Shown: piece after piece, positions 1 through 11,285 of the stretch
How the letters are laid out: every line of letters begins with the position of its first letter
How positions within the stretch are numbered: position 1 is the first letter of the stretch
Source: Apostichopus japonicus
Taxonomy: Eukaryota > Echinodermata > Holothuroidea > Aspidochirotida > Stichopodidae
Reading direction: 5' to 3'
Length of the DNA: 64,000 nucleotides
NCBI RefSeq assembly: GCF_037975245.1
Contig: NC_092576.1
Coordinates: 2,661,501-2,725,500 of the forward strand
Notes under the pieces: model-generated
Databases searched by the model: none
The model's input: the letters and a program-made list of their open reading frames with translations, nothing else
What the model was told of the DNA's origin: nothing
Position numbers and translations under genes: made by a program

Positions 1-309
1 CTGCTTTAAATTTTTAGTAAATAGATTTCCCCTTTGGACCTTTTGTCATATCGTAAAAGATGGTTTACTAAATCTTAATAGAACAAAACCTACATTGTAT
101 TCAACACAATTTTGATTTCAAGAATAATAAGGCACATCCAACGTTATTGATCTTGGTATTTGAAGGGTAATCTACTGTAAATTTGCTTTATTTGGATGAG
201 GCAAAAACTGGTTATGTGAATTTTTTCACCATGTCCCCGAATGTGACACAACGGCTGCGAATATATGTTTAACTTTTTTGTAACAATGGACATGTTTTTC
301 ATTTTTAAA
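1..309. other. Non-genic stretch at left edge
   Basis: AT-rich sequence with no sustained reading frame or splice-bordered exon. It leads into the degenerate left end of the hAT-like element that follows. I see nothing else here. Confidence 0.5.
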
Positions 310-694
310 ATTTGGGGTCCAAATTGATTGGGGGGGGGGGGGGGCTGTAACGACTTGCCCGAAAAATATAACCAACATTTTCGCGCGCTCCGCGCCCATT
401 CAACATGTAAATGTGCATATCATATGAGCATGCATCGGTTATACCATCACATGCCAATTACAAAAAATCATTTGCCAATTTATTACCTTTCCATATTGGT
501 TATAATTTTTGGGAGGTCGTTACAATAATCATGATAATATTAGTAGAAGTGTAACCATTGAAAAACACATTGCAACTTATTTTTCTTTTAGTAGGTGCCC
601 GAAAAATTATCAGCATATTGCCCCAATTTTCACAAAAATATTTGGTTGAGGGCTGCAGCCCCCCCCCCCCAGGTCTCCGCCTCCTACGCCTATG
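310..694 (+). mobile_element. Non-autonomous hAT-like element, family 1 copy A
   Basis: This copy shares its whole layout with segments at 10942-11285 and, inverted, 29443-29876: a G run, 'CTGTAACGACTTGCCCGAAA', a GCGCGCTCC block, an AT-rich middle containing 'CATTGAAAAACACATTGCAA', then 'GGGCTGCAGCC', a C run and a terminal 'CTCCTACGCCTATG'. The left terminal repeat is decayed, so the left border is approximate. The element has no coding capacity. The hAT assignment is inferred from the related copies with GGCGTAGG-type ends. Confidence 0.6.
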
Positions 695-3600
695 GTCCTA
701 CTCTCCCCACCCCTATTTATAACGAAGAAAGATTCAGCATCTCGAATTTAGTATATCCATATTGTTCCAGATTACCAACTACAGATGTGCTCCTCCATCA
801 AAGTTCTATGCCGTGCCAGATTACACGGGAAATTGTGTCATCGTGTGGCGATTTGAAACTTCAATTTCCGTAAATGGGACCTTAAATTTGGCTCATGTGT
901 GTCTTTGTACCTTTCAGCTAGTTCTTTTTCACCGATAATGAATTTGTCGCATCCCTTTAAAATGTTACCTCAGGTCCGCCTCTGGAGATCATTCGGCAGT
1001 GTGTACCACAAAGCAATACGCACTAACATTGCGACATTCATAGTCATATGCTAAACATTTTTATATCTTTATTCTCCATGGCTTATGTTGTAGGGTATAT
1101 AGATTTATGTGCATAGAAGAAAGTGTCCCAAAATTTAGTCTGGTCATTAGCGAATACTAAGCGAACACTAACAATTTCACTAAAGGAAAGCAAGATTGAA
1201 GACTTATTTCTCAGAAATACATAACAATACTTAAAATATGCTTTGCTCTGCTGATTGTGTTAATTTAACATAACAATTTCTCATTAGTTGCCAGAGAGAG
1301 TTTGCCGCTTAATTTACAGGCAAACGAAGAAACAAAGGTTTTGTTTCATTTAAAGACGTAGATATTAGTTTCACTTCAACTGTGTGCCTGCCGTACAATT
1401 TTATCGATTACATATATCTGGTTAAAATTATTGGTTGCATTTTCCTTTTGGTAGAAGTAAAGATGAAATTTGTAACTACTGTCATAATGTTGCAGTTGCT
1501 GCTTTGTATTAAATATAATGTTGGTAAGCCGCCCAGAGGTATTAACAAATCATTAAAACGGACATGACGTCATGACCACTCACTGATTTCATGTGAACAG
1601 TAAAACGCACAGCAATACATGTGCTTTTGGTATTTTGGAACTTCATCAAATTAATGTATAACAGACAAGAACTCATAAAAACAGCACCGCATTTAGTGAA
1701 CAAGCATCAATTGAAATATTTCATAAAAAACAACCCTCACGCTAGTGGCATGAAAAATGGTTCAAAGGGAAAAGAAGGTTAGAAATCCTTCCTGATACCA
1801 TCTCACTTGCAACTAGATTGAGAAATCATCACAATCATTAACAGTAGTAATAAAACCAGTTTATTATCATCGCTAAATAAACCTACTTTACAGCACTCCT
1901 TTATTCAATACACTTAAGTATACAGCAATCAATCGATCTCTGTCATTGTAGTTCATTGATATTGAATATACTCCAGGCTGGACTACATAAATTAAGTGTC
2001 ACATCTGACTGTGTGAACTCTTCAACCTTAAAATGTCGCCAAAACCTTTCATCGCTCCATTACAACACTCCCTGATAAAGATCACTAGAACATCAATAAG
2101 AGCTTTATACTGCACCGTTGACATTCCTTGCTTTCAGATTTGCCAGAGAGGAAGATGTAATAGTAGGTGGCAGCAGACAGTAATAAAACCTACAGAAGAA
2201 AGATATTCATTGTAATTAGTATTAGGTTAGCAATATTATAAGCTAAATTACCTTAAAGCTGAATGTATGATACCCGTTATTTAAAAGGCGATAAATTACC
2301 TTTGACATTATATTTCGGTCTGAATAACGCCATTTTGTACCTGACTATAATAGCGTGGAGTTGTCTGCTGGTACAGACAAGATCACCAAAGTTATGCAAT
2401 TACTTATAGACTAAATGTTAACATTTAACGAGTGGAAATGATTCGTATGTAATTTACATTTCAACATAACTTCACTACACTACCCATATCCACGGATGTG
2501 ACACCCGTTTTATGCACTAACCCTGCGGGGGGGGGGAGGCAAAAGCATTATGCCGTTCATCCAGGTGAATGGTCTTGGGTGGGGGGGGGTCGGGACCGTG
2601 GCTCACTCCCTTGGAGAAATGTTTGTTAAATGGATCGTGTTTGCAAAACGGTTCTAATGCTTGCAACTTTCTAATGAAATGTCGAGGTTTTGTTACTGTT
2701 TAGGCTGAACCACACACATAGGCCTATGTAATATACTGTACAGGGTGCTTTGGAATATTCCGTCTGCCATTATTTTATTCTGGGGACTAAACCTCCCCTT
2801 CCCCACTCTTCCTTAGAAAGATAATCATTTGTGCATCTACTAATATTATTAAGACAAGAGTGTGTTCAATGTTAATCATCTTGCATTAATTAAAAATAAC
2901 ATCATCGCATCTTTTGTAAATTTCAAAACATAAATTGCAATAATAGTGCTTGACTTCTCCTCTCAATAAAAAAAATTAACTCCGATATTGCATCTATCGG
3001 AATCGATGTAGAAATGTTTCTTCTTTTTTTTATTAAATGTTATTTTGCTGTACATAGTTTTCCCTTTATATATGCCAATTCCAATTAACATCAACTTTCA
3101 ATACTTTCTTGGTAAATTCAAAGGCTGATGTTAACATCCCCACCCACAGCATAATAATTTTGTTTTATCCTCAAGTATATGAAGTTTCAATCGCCTCACC
3201 ACTATCTATATAAAAAATCTTTATCTATTTCTCCTAATATGAACCTCACCCGTTACTGTGAACAATCCTCTTTAAATTAAGAGCATACAACACTATTTAA
3301 CCTGTGCATTGATTTGCCTTACTGCTATAAGGAAACGTCTTTTGAATTTGCCTTGTAACGACCACGAATATGAAAACGTTATAACAGGGATCTGAGTTTG
3401 TAACAACTTGTTCTGCGGGCATACACACAATATGGTGTATTAACCTGCCATTGAAAATGAGTTACCGGAGGAAGTGATATTAAATAAATAAATAGCCTTA
3501 ACCCCCCCCCCCAGCCTCCACCCTCTCGGGCATTTATCAAAATAATTTAGCCCAAATCTCCTTACCAAACTGTTCTCTGAATTCTTTATTATGTTGGGGG

Positions 3601-5748
3601 ATTTTAATTTTTCTTCTTTCTTAAAGTACACTTACTTAACACCAAGAACAAGAAAGTAAAAATCATTGAAAAAAATTCTATCTGCAAGGTCGACCAACAA
3701 TTCAAAACCAGACAGTGTCTAGACGTATCCGGGTACTTGTTTGTTTCAAGATTCCAAGGGTTATATAAAGGTCACGCGCGCGTTTCTTGTTATTGAATAC
3801 AACTTCTTTTCATTGGGACGCGCGCGCCGCTTTATTGAACACAACTTCTTTTCATTGTATTGTTCAAGTATTTGATTGACAGGTGATGAACAAAAGAAAA
3901 TGTTAAACTTTTGAAAGTGTCAGTAATAGGAAAGATTAGTGTACATCTTGAGGAAGAAAATGATGAAATAATTTCAACAGACTTTTATCATTGAAAAAAT
4001 GTGTACTGTCTGAGTAGAAAAGAGTAGAAATATTTAACTGTACAGATATATGATGAATGTATACACAGTGTTGGGTGGATACGATCTACGTTACTTTTTG
4101 TAAATTGGCCATAGGATGAAAACATGGATCAAAACAAATATAGGAACAATGGAATGATGTGCGTATGTACGTGCCTGTGTGTGTGTGTGGGTGGGGGGGG
4201 GGAGTTACCGGGGGAGTTAAAATGGTGGGTTTATAGCAAAGGATTGGACTGGTGATTTAATTTTCATGGAAGAAAGGGTAAATGGTGTTAAGTAGCGTGG
4301 CTGCAACGTACAGGTGTTTGAGGCGTTGAGCGTGGATATGAAATACCGTATGGGACATATTAAACAATTTATGAGAAGTAACTTTTGAGGGGTGCGGGAG
4401 AGGGTGTGAGAGAGGGAATATATATATATAGTTGCGTTGTTTATGCATTGGCTCAGGGCGTGATTTGCAGTAAGTAGGCACAGCAGAAGGCTCTGCTAGC
4501 AGTGCGGAGGTGGGCTTTGTGGTGCGGCCGATGTATAGTTGTTGTGGCATGGTAAGGGACTTCACATGTGAATATTTTAATGATTAGAGGAATAGTATCA
4601 AAGGCAAGGGGTGAGGGAGGGGGACCCGGTGAAGGATAGTATTATATACACTGTTTAAGGCATTCAAGTTGTAGACAGATCTCATTATCTTATTAACAAA
4701 AATATATTTTATTAATTCAGCTTCTTAACTAATGGCGGTCAATAGTTAATTTCACTGTTGATGTTCAAGTTTTTAAACTAAACATTAAGCTACATAAAAA
4801 AAACCCAATAACAAACAAGTTTCTAACATTTCTAGGGTAATGCTTTTTTTTGTCTGTGTTTATATTTTTCGTGTTTGGTGTTTTCTAAATTTGTTTTGCC
4901 TACTGTTTAATTTCAATTACTTAGTAACGTTTCATTTATTTACTTATTATCGTTTTATCAATTTATTTACTAAATTTACTATGAATTTTGACCATTTTAC
5001 ATTTCTTAATGAAGATTTTTTTCTTGAATGTTTTATTCTTGCACATTTGAGATTAATGTTTATTCTTTCTGTGTATATTTCTTTTTTCTAGTGTTTATTA
5101 ATTTTATTTTACCAACTGTTTTATTTAAGTTATAGAAGATAAACGAATTATTCATTTATTATCGCTTTATTTATTTATTTATTTATTTATTTACTAAATT
5201 TCTTTATAAGAATTTGGACAATTTAATATTTATCAATAAAAATTTGTCTTTATTTTGTTATTTTTCTTATCATAATAATTTACTTTGCATACAGAAAATA
5301 GTTAACAACAAGAGTATTAATTTCCTTTTGTCAATTTCTCTCTTAGATTCCTTATTCAATTTTATTAATAATTATTATAAACCAGGTAAACAAATATGTT
5401 CTTCTCTCACGCTGGAAATACTTTAATCATTCTTACTGCAATACAAGTCTATCTTTTAATTTTTTTCTGTAAATATGTTTTTTCTGTCTCATTTTGTCTC
5501 TATTTTACTCTCCTATTAATATTATTCCTTACATGATGAGTGTTCTTTCATTGAAAGTCGATTTCTTAATCCAATTTCTTCTTCATTTATTTGTTTTACT
5601 TCTACAATTATCTCTACCTATCAATAAAACCTTCAGTAATTACTAAGTAAAACTATAATGATAATTCCTGTCTTGATTACATCATTAACATTAATTAGTT
5701 ATTTTAATAATTACTAATATTACTTACATATTTATTAACTATACTTAC
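695..5748. other. Long AT-rich stretch without recognisable gene
   Basis: No exon with convincing splice sites was found on either strand. The stretch holds T-rich low-complexity sequence (about 4840-5400), a TTTA microsatellite near 5170, a short TA run near 4420, and isolated G/C homopolymers (2525, 2580, 3503, 4192) like those found at the ends of the hAT-like elements. It may be intron or 3' flank of the NLR locus, whose last visible exon ends at 5749. I could not find the next LRR-type exon here. Confidence 0.45.
5166..5193. repeat. TTTA tetranucleotide microsatellite
   Basis: About seven consecutive TTTA units in an AT-rich setting. Confidence 0.85.
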
Positions 5749-5954
5749 CTCAGTTGCTTGAATCTTTGAGAGTGTTGTACATAGTTTAATATTCCATTAA
5801 CTTCATGTTTATTCATTTCTCTCCCATTCTCTGTCTGTATGCTCATAATCTCTATTGATGTTAGGATTGGTAGAGAGAGACCAGAGTAGAGAGTAATATC
5901 ATCTTCATCAACCTTGTTAAAGGAACGGACTAGATGCACACAGTCTATAGGAAT
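5749..5954 (-). CDS. NLR leucine-rich (LRR-type) exon, phase 0 to 2
   Basis: This 206-nt exon starts after a strong acceptor ('TTTACTTTCCTTCAG') and ends at AG|GTAAGT. It encodes 68 codons beginning IPIDCVHL, with SFNKVDEDDI, then SGLSLPIL and GILNYVQHSQRFKQL. The exon at 10695-10897 has the same start (IPI), the same SF-KVD--DI-L-SGL-LP-L pattern, the same ILNY/LLNY-RFK-L ending and the same phases, so the two are paralogous exons of one repeat type. The RFK-L ending would continue into an LRR strand in the next exon. The function is inferred to be the ligand-sensing or autoinhibitory C-terminal part of an NLR. The following exon was not found in the window. Confidence 0.6.
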
Positions 5955-7380
5955 CTGAAGGAAAGTAAATAATAAATATAATATTTATAATTATATCATA
6001 ATATCATAAATATCTTTTATTATTTTACAATAATGTTTATGAGTTGACTATTCTTTATTATTACTAATGAAGTTCTAATGGCCCTGGGTTTAGAGGGGGT
6101 TATAGTGGGTCAGTTTAATATTCAAATTGGTGTAAAGGGGGTGTGTTTTGTTAAAGCTACTCTAATATATTACTTTACTGTAAAGAGACACTGTTGTAAG
6201 ATTATTGAACAAAGGGGGAACAGGAGGGTGTGAAGTGGTTCAGGGAAAGGGTGAAGGTGGGGTGGGGGGGGGGTCATTGCATATTCTGTTAGTGGTATGG
6301 GTAGTTTTACGGTTCAGTTGTAAGTAATTCTAGTATAGGGTAAAAACAAACTTGAAAAAAATGATAAATACAGGATAAACACTGACTAGAATGAAAATAA
6401 ATAATAAATAGAATTAATAGACTACTAAACAATAAATAAAGACACATTTTGTTTTAGTGAGGGTAAGGTGGGGTCCTTTGTTTACAAGATTAGTGGATGG
6501 AGGGAAAGTGAAGGGTGTTACAGGTGTTCATTGTTGTACATTAGCCAATCTCATTGTTGGGTGAAACAGGAGCGTTGAATTTTGTAATATAGGTTGCAAT
6601 ATTTGTTTCCGTTGATAGTTTTTTCCCCGTTATAATGGGTCAGTTGTGGAGCTAATCTACGGGACCTTTAAAGTGATAGATACATTTAGGGAGGTGGTGG
6701 GGAGGGGTGTATAAGCTGAGTGTCTGAGAGGGTTAGTGGGAACCAGGCAAAATGTTGTCGTATTTTATAAATTTATGGTTGATTATTATTTATTTCGTGT
6801 TGATTCTTATTTTTTCGTTTTGTATCAGGTTGTTTAGTAACTAAAACATGATATGTTAATGTTGTTTAGAACAGCAATCTTTGTAATTTCTCTTTTGTGT
6901 GGGCTATGTGATATTACCTGTTGTATTGGAGCCTTGGGGAGTGATGGTGGTTCAGGTGACGGCCTAATAAATATTAAATTAGGTAATTAACAGTTCTCGG
7001 CCTTTCGTTTTAAAGGTTATTAAGTAGTTCAGTAGCTAAGAGGATAAGTTTAAGTTTCTGTAGCTTACAATATTCTACTAGTAATTTTGTTACTTTTAAG
7101 TATGTTTTACCTAATTTTGTTTTATTAAAATCTCTTATTTTATTTATCACTACTGTTTGTTTCGAATTGTCCTAAAAAATATCTTATTGTAATGCCAAAA
7201 AAATAATTAACCGACAAAATAAAACCTAGAAATGGTTATAGTGATTAGTCATACCAACCCCTCCCCCACCCCTCCGACTCACAATCAAATCCCTCATAGT
7301 TGGGGAGTAGAATAAATATAATAATTATTTGTTATTGTGATGTGTTTTACTTCACCATATCCCTTCAATGTTATCCTTAC
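5955..7380. other. Probable NLR intron
   Basis: This lies between two minus-strand LRR-type exons that are both phase 0 at this junction. It is G/T-rich on the plus strand with several poly-G runs near 6260 and no coding signature. I saw nothing else in it. Confidence 0.4.
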
Positions 7381-7590
7381 GTCATGTCTTGATGCTTTCT
7401 TCAGGAGTTTAATGGTTGACTTCTGTGATTTCTGACTGCTGGTGTTATTGATGACGACAACATTTGAACACAGCTCTGTAATAGTCTGGATGTCTTCGGC
7501 CTTTGATATAAAATGACAAAAGTACACACTGTTTAACTTGTCTCTCTCTACTCTAGATACTGACACGTTCAGGTTAAAGTCCTTTAAATT
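7381..7590 (-). CDS. NLR post-NACHT/LRR-type exon with doubtful 5' splice border
   Basis: The open segment reads NLKDFNLNVSVS, then SVYFCHFISKAEDI, ITELCSNVVVI and STIKLLKKASRHD, ending at GAC|GTAAGG (phase 0). Its second half matches the end of the NACHT exon (KELCSKLIII, STIQLLQIASSHE), which has the same donor phase, so this is a homologous module. The only AG at the left border is 'AATATAAATAG', which has no pyrimidine tract. It gives phase 0, while the preceding exon (10695-10897) ends in phase 2, and an in-frame TAG sits just upstream. Either an unseen exon lies between, or this exon has lost its acceptor and is decaying. Confidence 0.5.
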
Positions 7591-8429
7591 CTATTTATAT
7601 TTCATATGTTGGTTTTTACGTGTCTGTCATCACTCTATCTCCTCATCTCGTACAAGCTTAGCCTTCTTTTCCCTCACCTCTTCGTTAATCTGTAATTCAT
7701 AAAATGTTTTACTTCATATTTATTCAACTGTTTCTACGTAATGTCATAATTTCGTGAAACTGTCAATTACTGTGAGGATATTCTAATAGGCATATACCAT
7801 TCAAGAGGTACCAACTGGCTCCCCCCCCCCCTCCTCCTCTCCACCATATCTCTCTATTCATATTCCTACCCGGCTATTACCCAGAGAGAACAATAGCTAT
7901 TGTTTTCAATTAAGCGGCGCACAGTGTCAGACTTGTATCATTACCCGCTCCAATGGGATATTCTATTGTACACGGATAATTACACTAGCAGTTAAATAGG
8001 CTATACTAATTACATAACCGGTCCATGTTGATCCTTACATACGTTTACCATCTTATCACCAACCTGTTTCCATTTACCAGACTGTAGATTAAGTAGACAG
8101 GTCTCTTCCGGCCAAAGAACTTCAGAGAAAGAAAATAAAAAAAACATTAATATATGACTTGTCGTGCTTACCTACAACAGCAAAATAAAACTAACTGGTT
8201 GAAATATTAAAATAATTTTCGATTTCTGGTTTATTAAGTTTCCAAACATTTAAAAACAAGCAAAAATTAAATAAACTTATTGAAGGGAGAGGTTTATTGA
8301 CTACTACAATTTATTAGATAGTTTGCAATTTTGACAGAAAAGTGTTATGTCACTTTGTTTTATTAGTCATTATAGTGTGAGTGATCTTTACTAAGAGTCT
8401 TTCCTTGAGGCAACCCTCTCGCATCCTTC

Positions 8430-8663
8430 CCCTAACACACACACACACACATACACATATGTTTGTATTACATTCAGACCGAGGACCCCATTGTATTTTC
8501 CATTGTTCAAATCCACGTACCCTTACCTTAACATTACCCCCCACAATAGAATTCTTCCGAGGACGTGGTGATTCTTTAGAAATCACAACCGAGGACCTGA
8601 AATTCTTCTGTTCAAGTCCTCGGTCAGATAGCAAAACAAACGCACACACACACACACACTGTG
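8430..8663. repeat. CA-flanked inverted-repeat unit with four CCGAGGAC motifs
   Basis: GACCGAGGAC at 8477-8486 and its exact reverse complement GTCCTCGGTC at 8616-8625 enclose two further CCGAGGAC copies (8557-8564 and 8589-8596) and a small hairpin (GTGATT/AAATCAC). A (CA)n tract lies on each side (about 8435-8453 and 8642-8660). It could be a tiny MITE or a local palindrome; no target duplication was found. Confidence 0.55.
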
Positions 8664-8966
8664 CCTTATCTTCTTTGCTCGCATGTATAGTAGTTAAGAG
8701 TAAATCGAATGAAAAATAAAGAAAAACAGTAAACATTCTTTACACTTTTACAGTCAAATTTTGTAAACATGTTTTTGTTCATCGTTTCCTCATCGTACTA
8801 TTGCTTATGCTTCTACCTACATAAATAAGCAGATGAAAAATCAGTATTCATTTCAAAAAATCATAACAGTTCATATAAGAAAGGAATGGTACACTTTGAA
8901 CCATCCCATGTACCCATACACAATGTAATAGAGTATGTACTATGGTCCTACACTTACACGTGTTTA

Positions 8967-8998
8967 TGTATGAATGAATGAATGAATGAATGAATGAA
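8967..8998. repeat. GAAT tetranucleotide microsatellite
   Basis: About seven consecutive TGAA units. Confidence 0.85.
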
Positions 8999-10694
8999 GG
9001 GTTTATGCACAACCAATATACAGCGGACAATGCAATACGTACACGGCTGTGCTAAAAAAAACAAAATACGCAAATGCTATAATATACTTGTTCCAATAAT
9101 TCTCTGGGAACAATTTCCCTCCGCCCCCCCCCCAACGCCCATCTCCGCCCCGCCCCCAGCATTTCAAATACACATGAATAAAAAACTCAGCACACACTCA
9201 AATAGTTAGCTACTTTTCACGCTCATTTTAACAAAATCCCATTGTGAGCTGCGGCAAAATACCTTTAACATTCCTTGATTTTGCTGTTTCCGGTATCATC
9301 TTAGGATTGATGGATGCTGGCAGTTTACAATGATAAAACCTGTAAAACAAGATAATAATGCAGTTACATACGTGACTCCTCTCAAAGATCAAAAAAAAAA
9401 AAAAAAAACGTTTGAAAACTTTTTAAAGATTGTTTCTCTCACGTTACTTAATATTTTCTGAATAATGTTGAACAACACGTATCCATCTTAATGTTATTAT
9501 AAATGATGTTTCTGTATCAAAATTATCTAATATACAGTTTACACGTTACTGTATATACATAATGATATAACGACAAAACGCTACCATTACTTTAAAAAAA
9601 CATGTAGCCGACATGTAACTGTGACGGTTGAGCATATTTCAAAACATTCCTTGGCCGATTTGTTCGTTCTTGTCTCTGTTTCCTATTTTAATGTGATAAA
9701 TTGAAGTGATCTCCCTGTTCCAATATATTCATGGTCATAATATTGTTATTGATATGATTATACATCCATTTAAATCCACGAACTTAAATATCAACGTGTG
9801 AGATCCCTGCCTCGTTACATGTACGAGGCTCGGTTAAAATACACTGACCCGTATTGTATTGAAGTGTCTTTCACATAACTGTTTCAACTCAGATTTAAAC
9901 TGTACCCATTTTACCGTAAAACTGTTGCGACTGTCATTTGTGGAGTATTTTAGTTACTATTGCTATGTTTATATCATCTGCCAACTTTCATCGAAACATA
10001 TCTGCACTATACATTTTTACAAATTTCTGTCAATTTGTATGGGTATCATTTTCGATAATGGAATTACATCAACCTTGGTGTCACTAATTAATTGTTACCA
10101 CTGACTCGAAATACTTCCATTCAAGCAGCAGCTGGTCAGCTTAAGTCGACTCAAATTAGAAGGAGTGTAAGGGTCTTAATAATAAATGTATCTTCAATTT
10201 TATACTAAATTATTATTACTTCATTATTTTTAAAATTATTTCTAAATTTTTCTAAATTTATTTTACTAAATTATTTATCATTCGGTAGATCTGTTGCAAC
10301 GACAATACATACAGTGGCCTTTAATCGCTCATGATATTATTGTGCTGTGTCATGAGTAAAATTTTTTAGTCTCGACATTATATCAGGGAATGGTATACCT
10401 GTTTATGACACTGAAATTTAAGAATAATCTCATAAGAAAAGGAAAAACCGTTGTATCCAATGATTCTCTCGGCTGTTGCAAATGTGTTCTGTCAAATTGC
10501 CTTTTTTCCTATAGTTCTTTACTAAAACTTTAGAACTATGATTAACAGATATTTCGTCTTCTACGTGGTGTTTACGTAAATCGTAGCCTAGGCCTACATA
10601 AGTATCTTAATGTTAACATATTCTAGACGTAGGCCTTGACCTTATTTCATTTATTGTGATCATTTTCATTTTCATAATATACTTTTCTCCTTAC

Positions 10695-10897
10695 CAAAGC
10701 TCTTTGAATCTCTTACACTGTACTCCATAGTTCAATAGTCCAATAACGTCTTCCTCAGTAAGTTCTGCACTGTTTGAATTTACTAATAACTTCTGTAGTG
10801 TCGAGAGGGTTGGTAAACAAAGACCAGATTGGAGCACGATATCACCTTTATCAACCTTACTGAAGGACCACTGCAGTTCTAGTTCAGATATTGGTAT
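10695..10897 (-). CDS. NLR leucine-rich (LRR-type) exon 3, phase 0 to 2
   Basis: This 203-nt exon starts after 'CTTATCTTCCTGCAG' and ends at TTTG|GTAAGG. It encodes 67 codons starting IPISELEL, with SFSKVDKGDI, SGLCLPTL and GLLNYGVQCKRFKEL. Its phase 0 start fits the phase 0 end of the NACHT exon (20296), so it is the natural exon 3. The same exon type occurs at 5749-5954. It would contribute to the C-terminal LRR-like region of the receptor. A hAT-like insertion lies only about 45 bp upstream of its acceptor, leaving the pyrimidine tract intact. Confidence rests on two clean splice sites, phase agreement and the paralogous exon. Confidence 0.65.
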
Positions 10898-10941
10898 CTG
10901 CAGGAAGATAAGATCAGGGTTGTTATCAATGGCGTCACCAA

Positions 10942-11285
10942 TATAGGCGTAGGAGTCCAATAACCACATTTTTTTGCGCGCTCCGTGCACGTTCAACATG
11001 TTAATGTGCATATCATATAGGAATGCATCGGTTATTACATCGCATGCCAATAACATACAATCGTTTGCCGTGTCATTCCCCTTCCATATTGGTTAGAATT
11101 ATTGGGGAAGTCGTTACAATAATCATGATCATAATAATATTAGTTAAACCATTGAAAAACACATTGCAAATTATTTTTCTTTCAGTAGCTGCCAGAAAAA
11201 TTCTCATCATATTGCCCGAATTTTCACAAACATTTTGGGTTGGGGGCTGCAGCCCCAACCCCCCCCCCCGCCTCCTACGCCTTTG
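10942..11285 (+). mobile_element. Non-autonomous hAT-like element, family 1 copy B
   Basis: It starts with TATAGGCGTAGGAGTCC and ends CCTCCTACGCCTTTG, near-perfect inverted ends. The interior matches copy A at 310-694 (GCGCGCTCC, CATATCATAT, 'CATTGAAAAACACATTGCAA', GGGCTGCAGCC) but lacks the segment next to the left end. The flanks GTCACCAA and TCAACGGG give no clean target duplication, so it is an older copy. It sits in the intron just upstream of NLR exon 3. Confidence 0.65.

Larger units (their letters stand above)
7591..10694. other. Probable NLR intron with simple repeats
   Basis: No recognisable exon. It contains a CA-flanked inverted-repeat unit (8430-8663), a GAAT microsatellite near 8970, a poly-A run near 9391, C runs near 7820 and 9125, and AT-rich sequence around 10200-10270. 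A short open stretch just upstream of the 7.5-kb exon (about 7625-7690, minus) ends in two stops and was not called. Confidence 0.4.
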
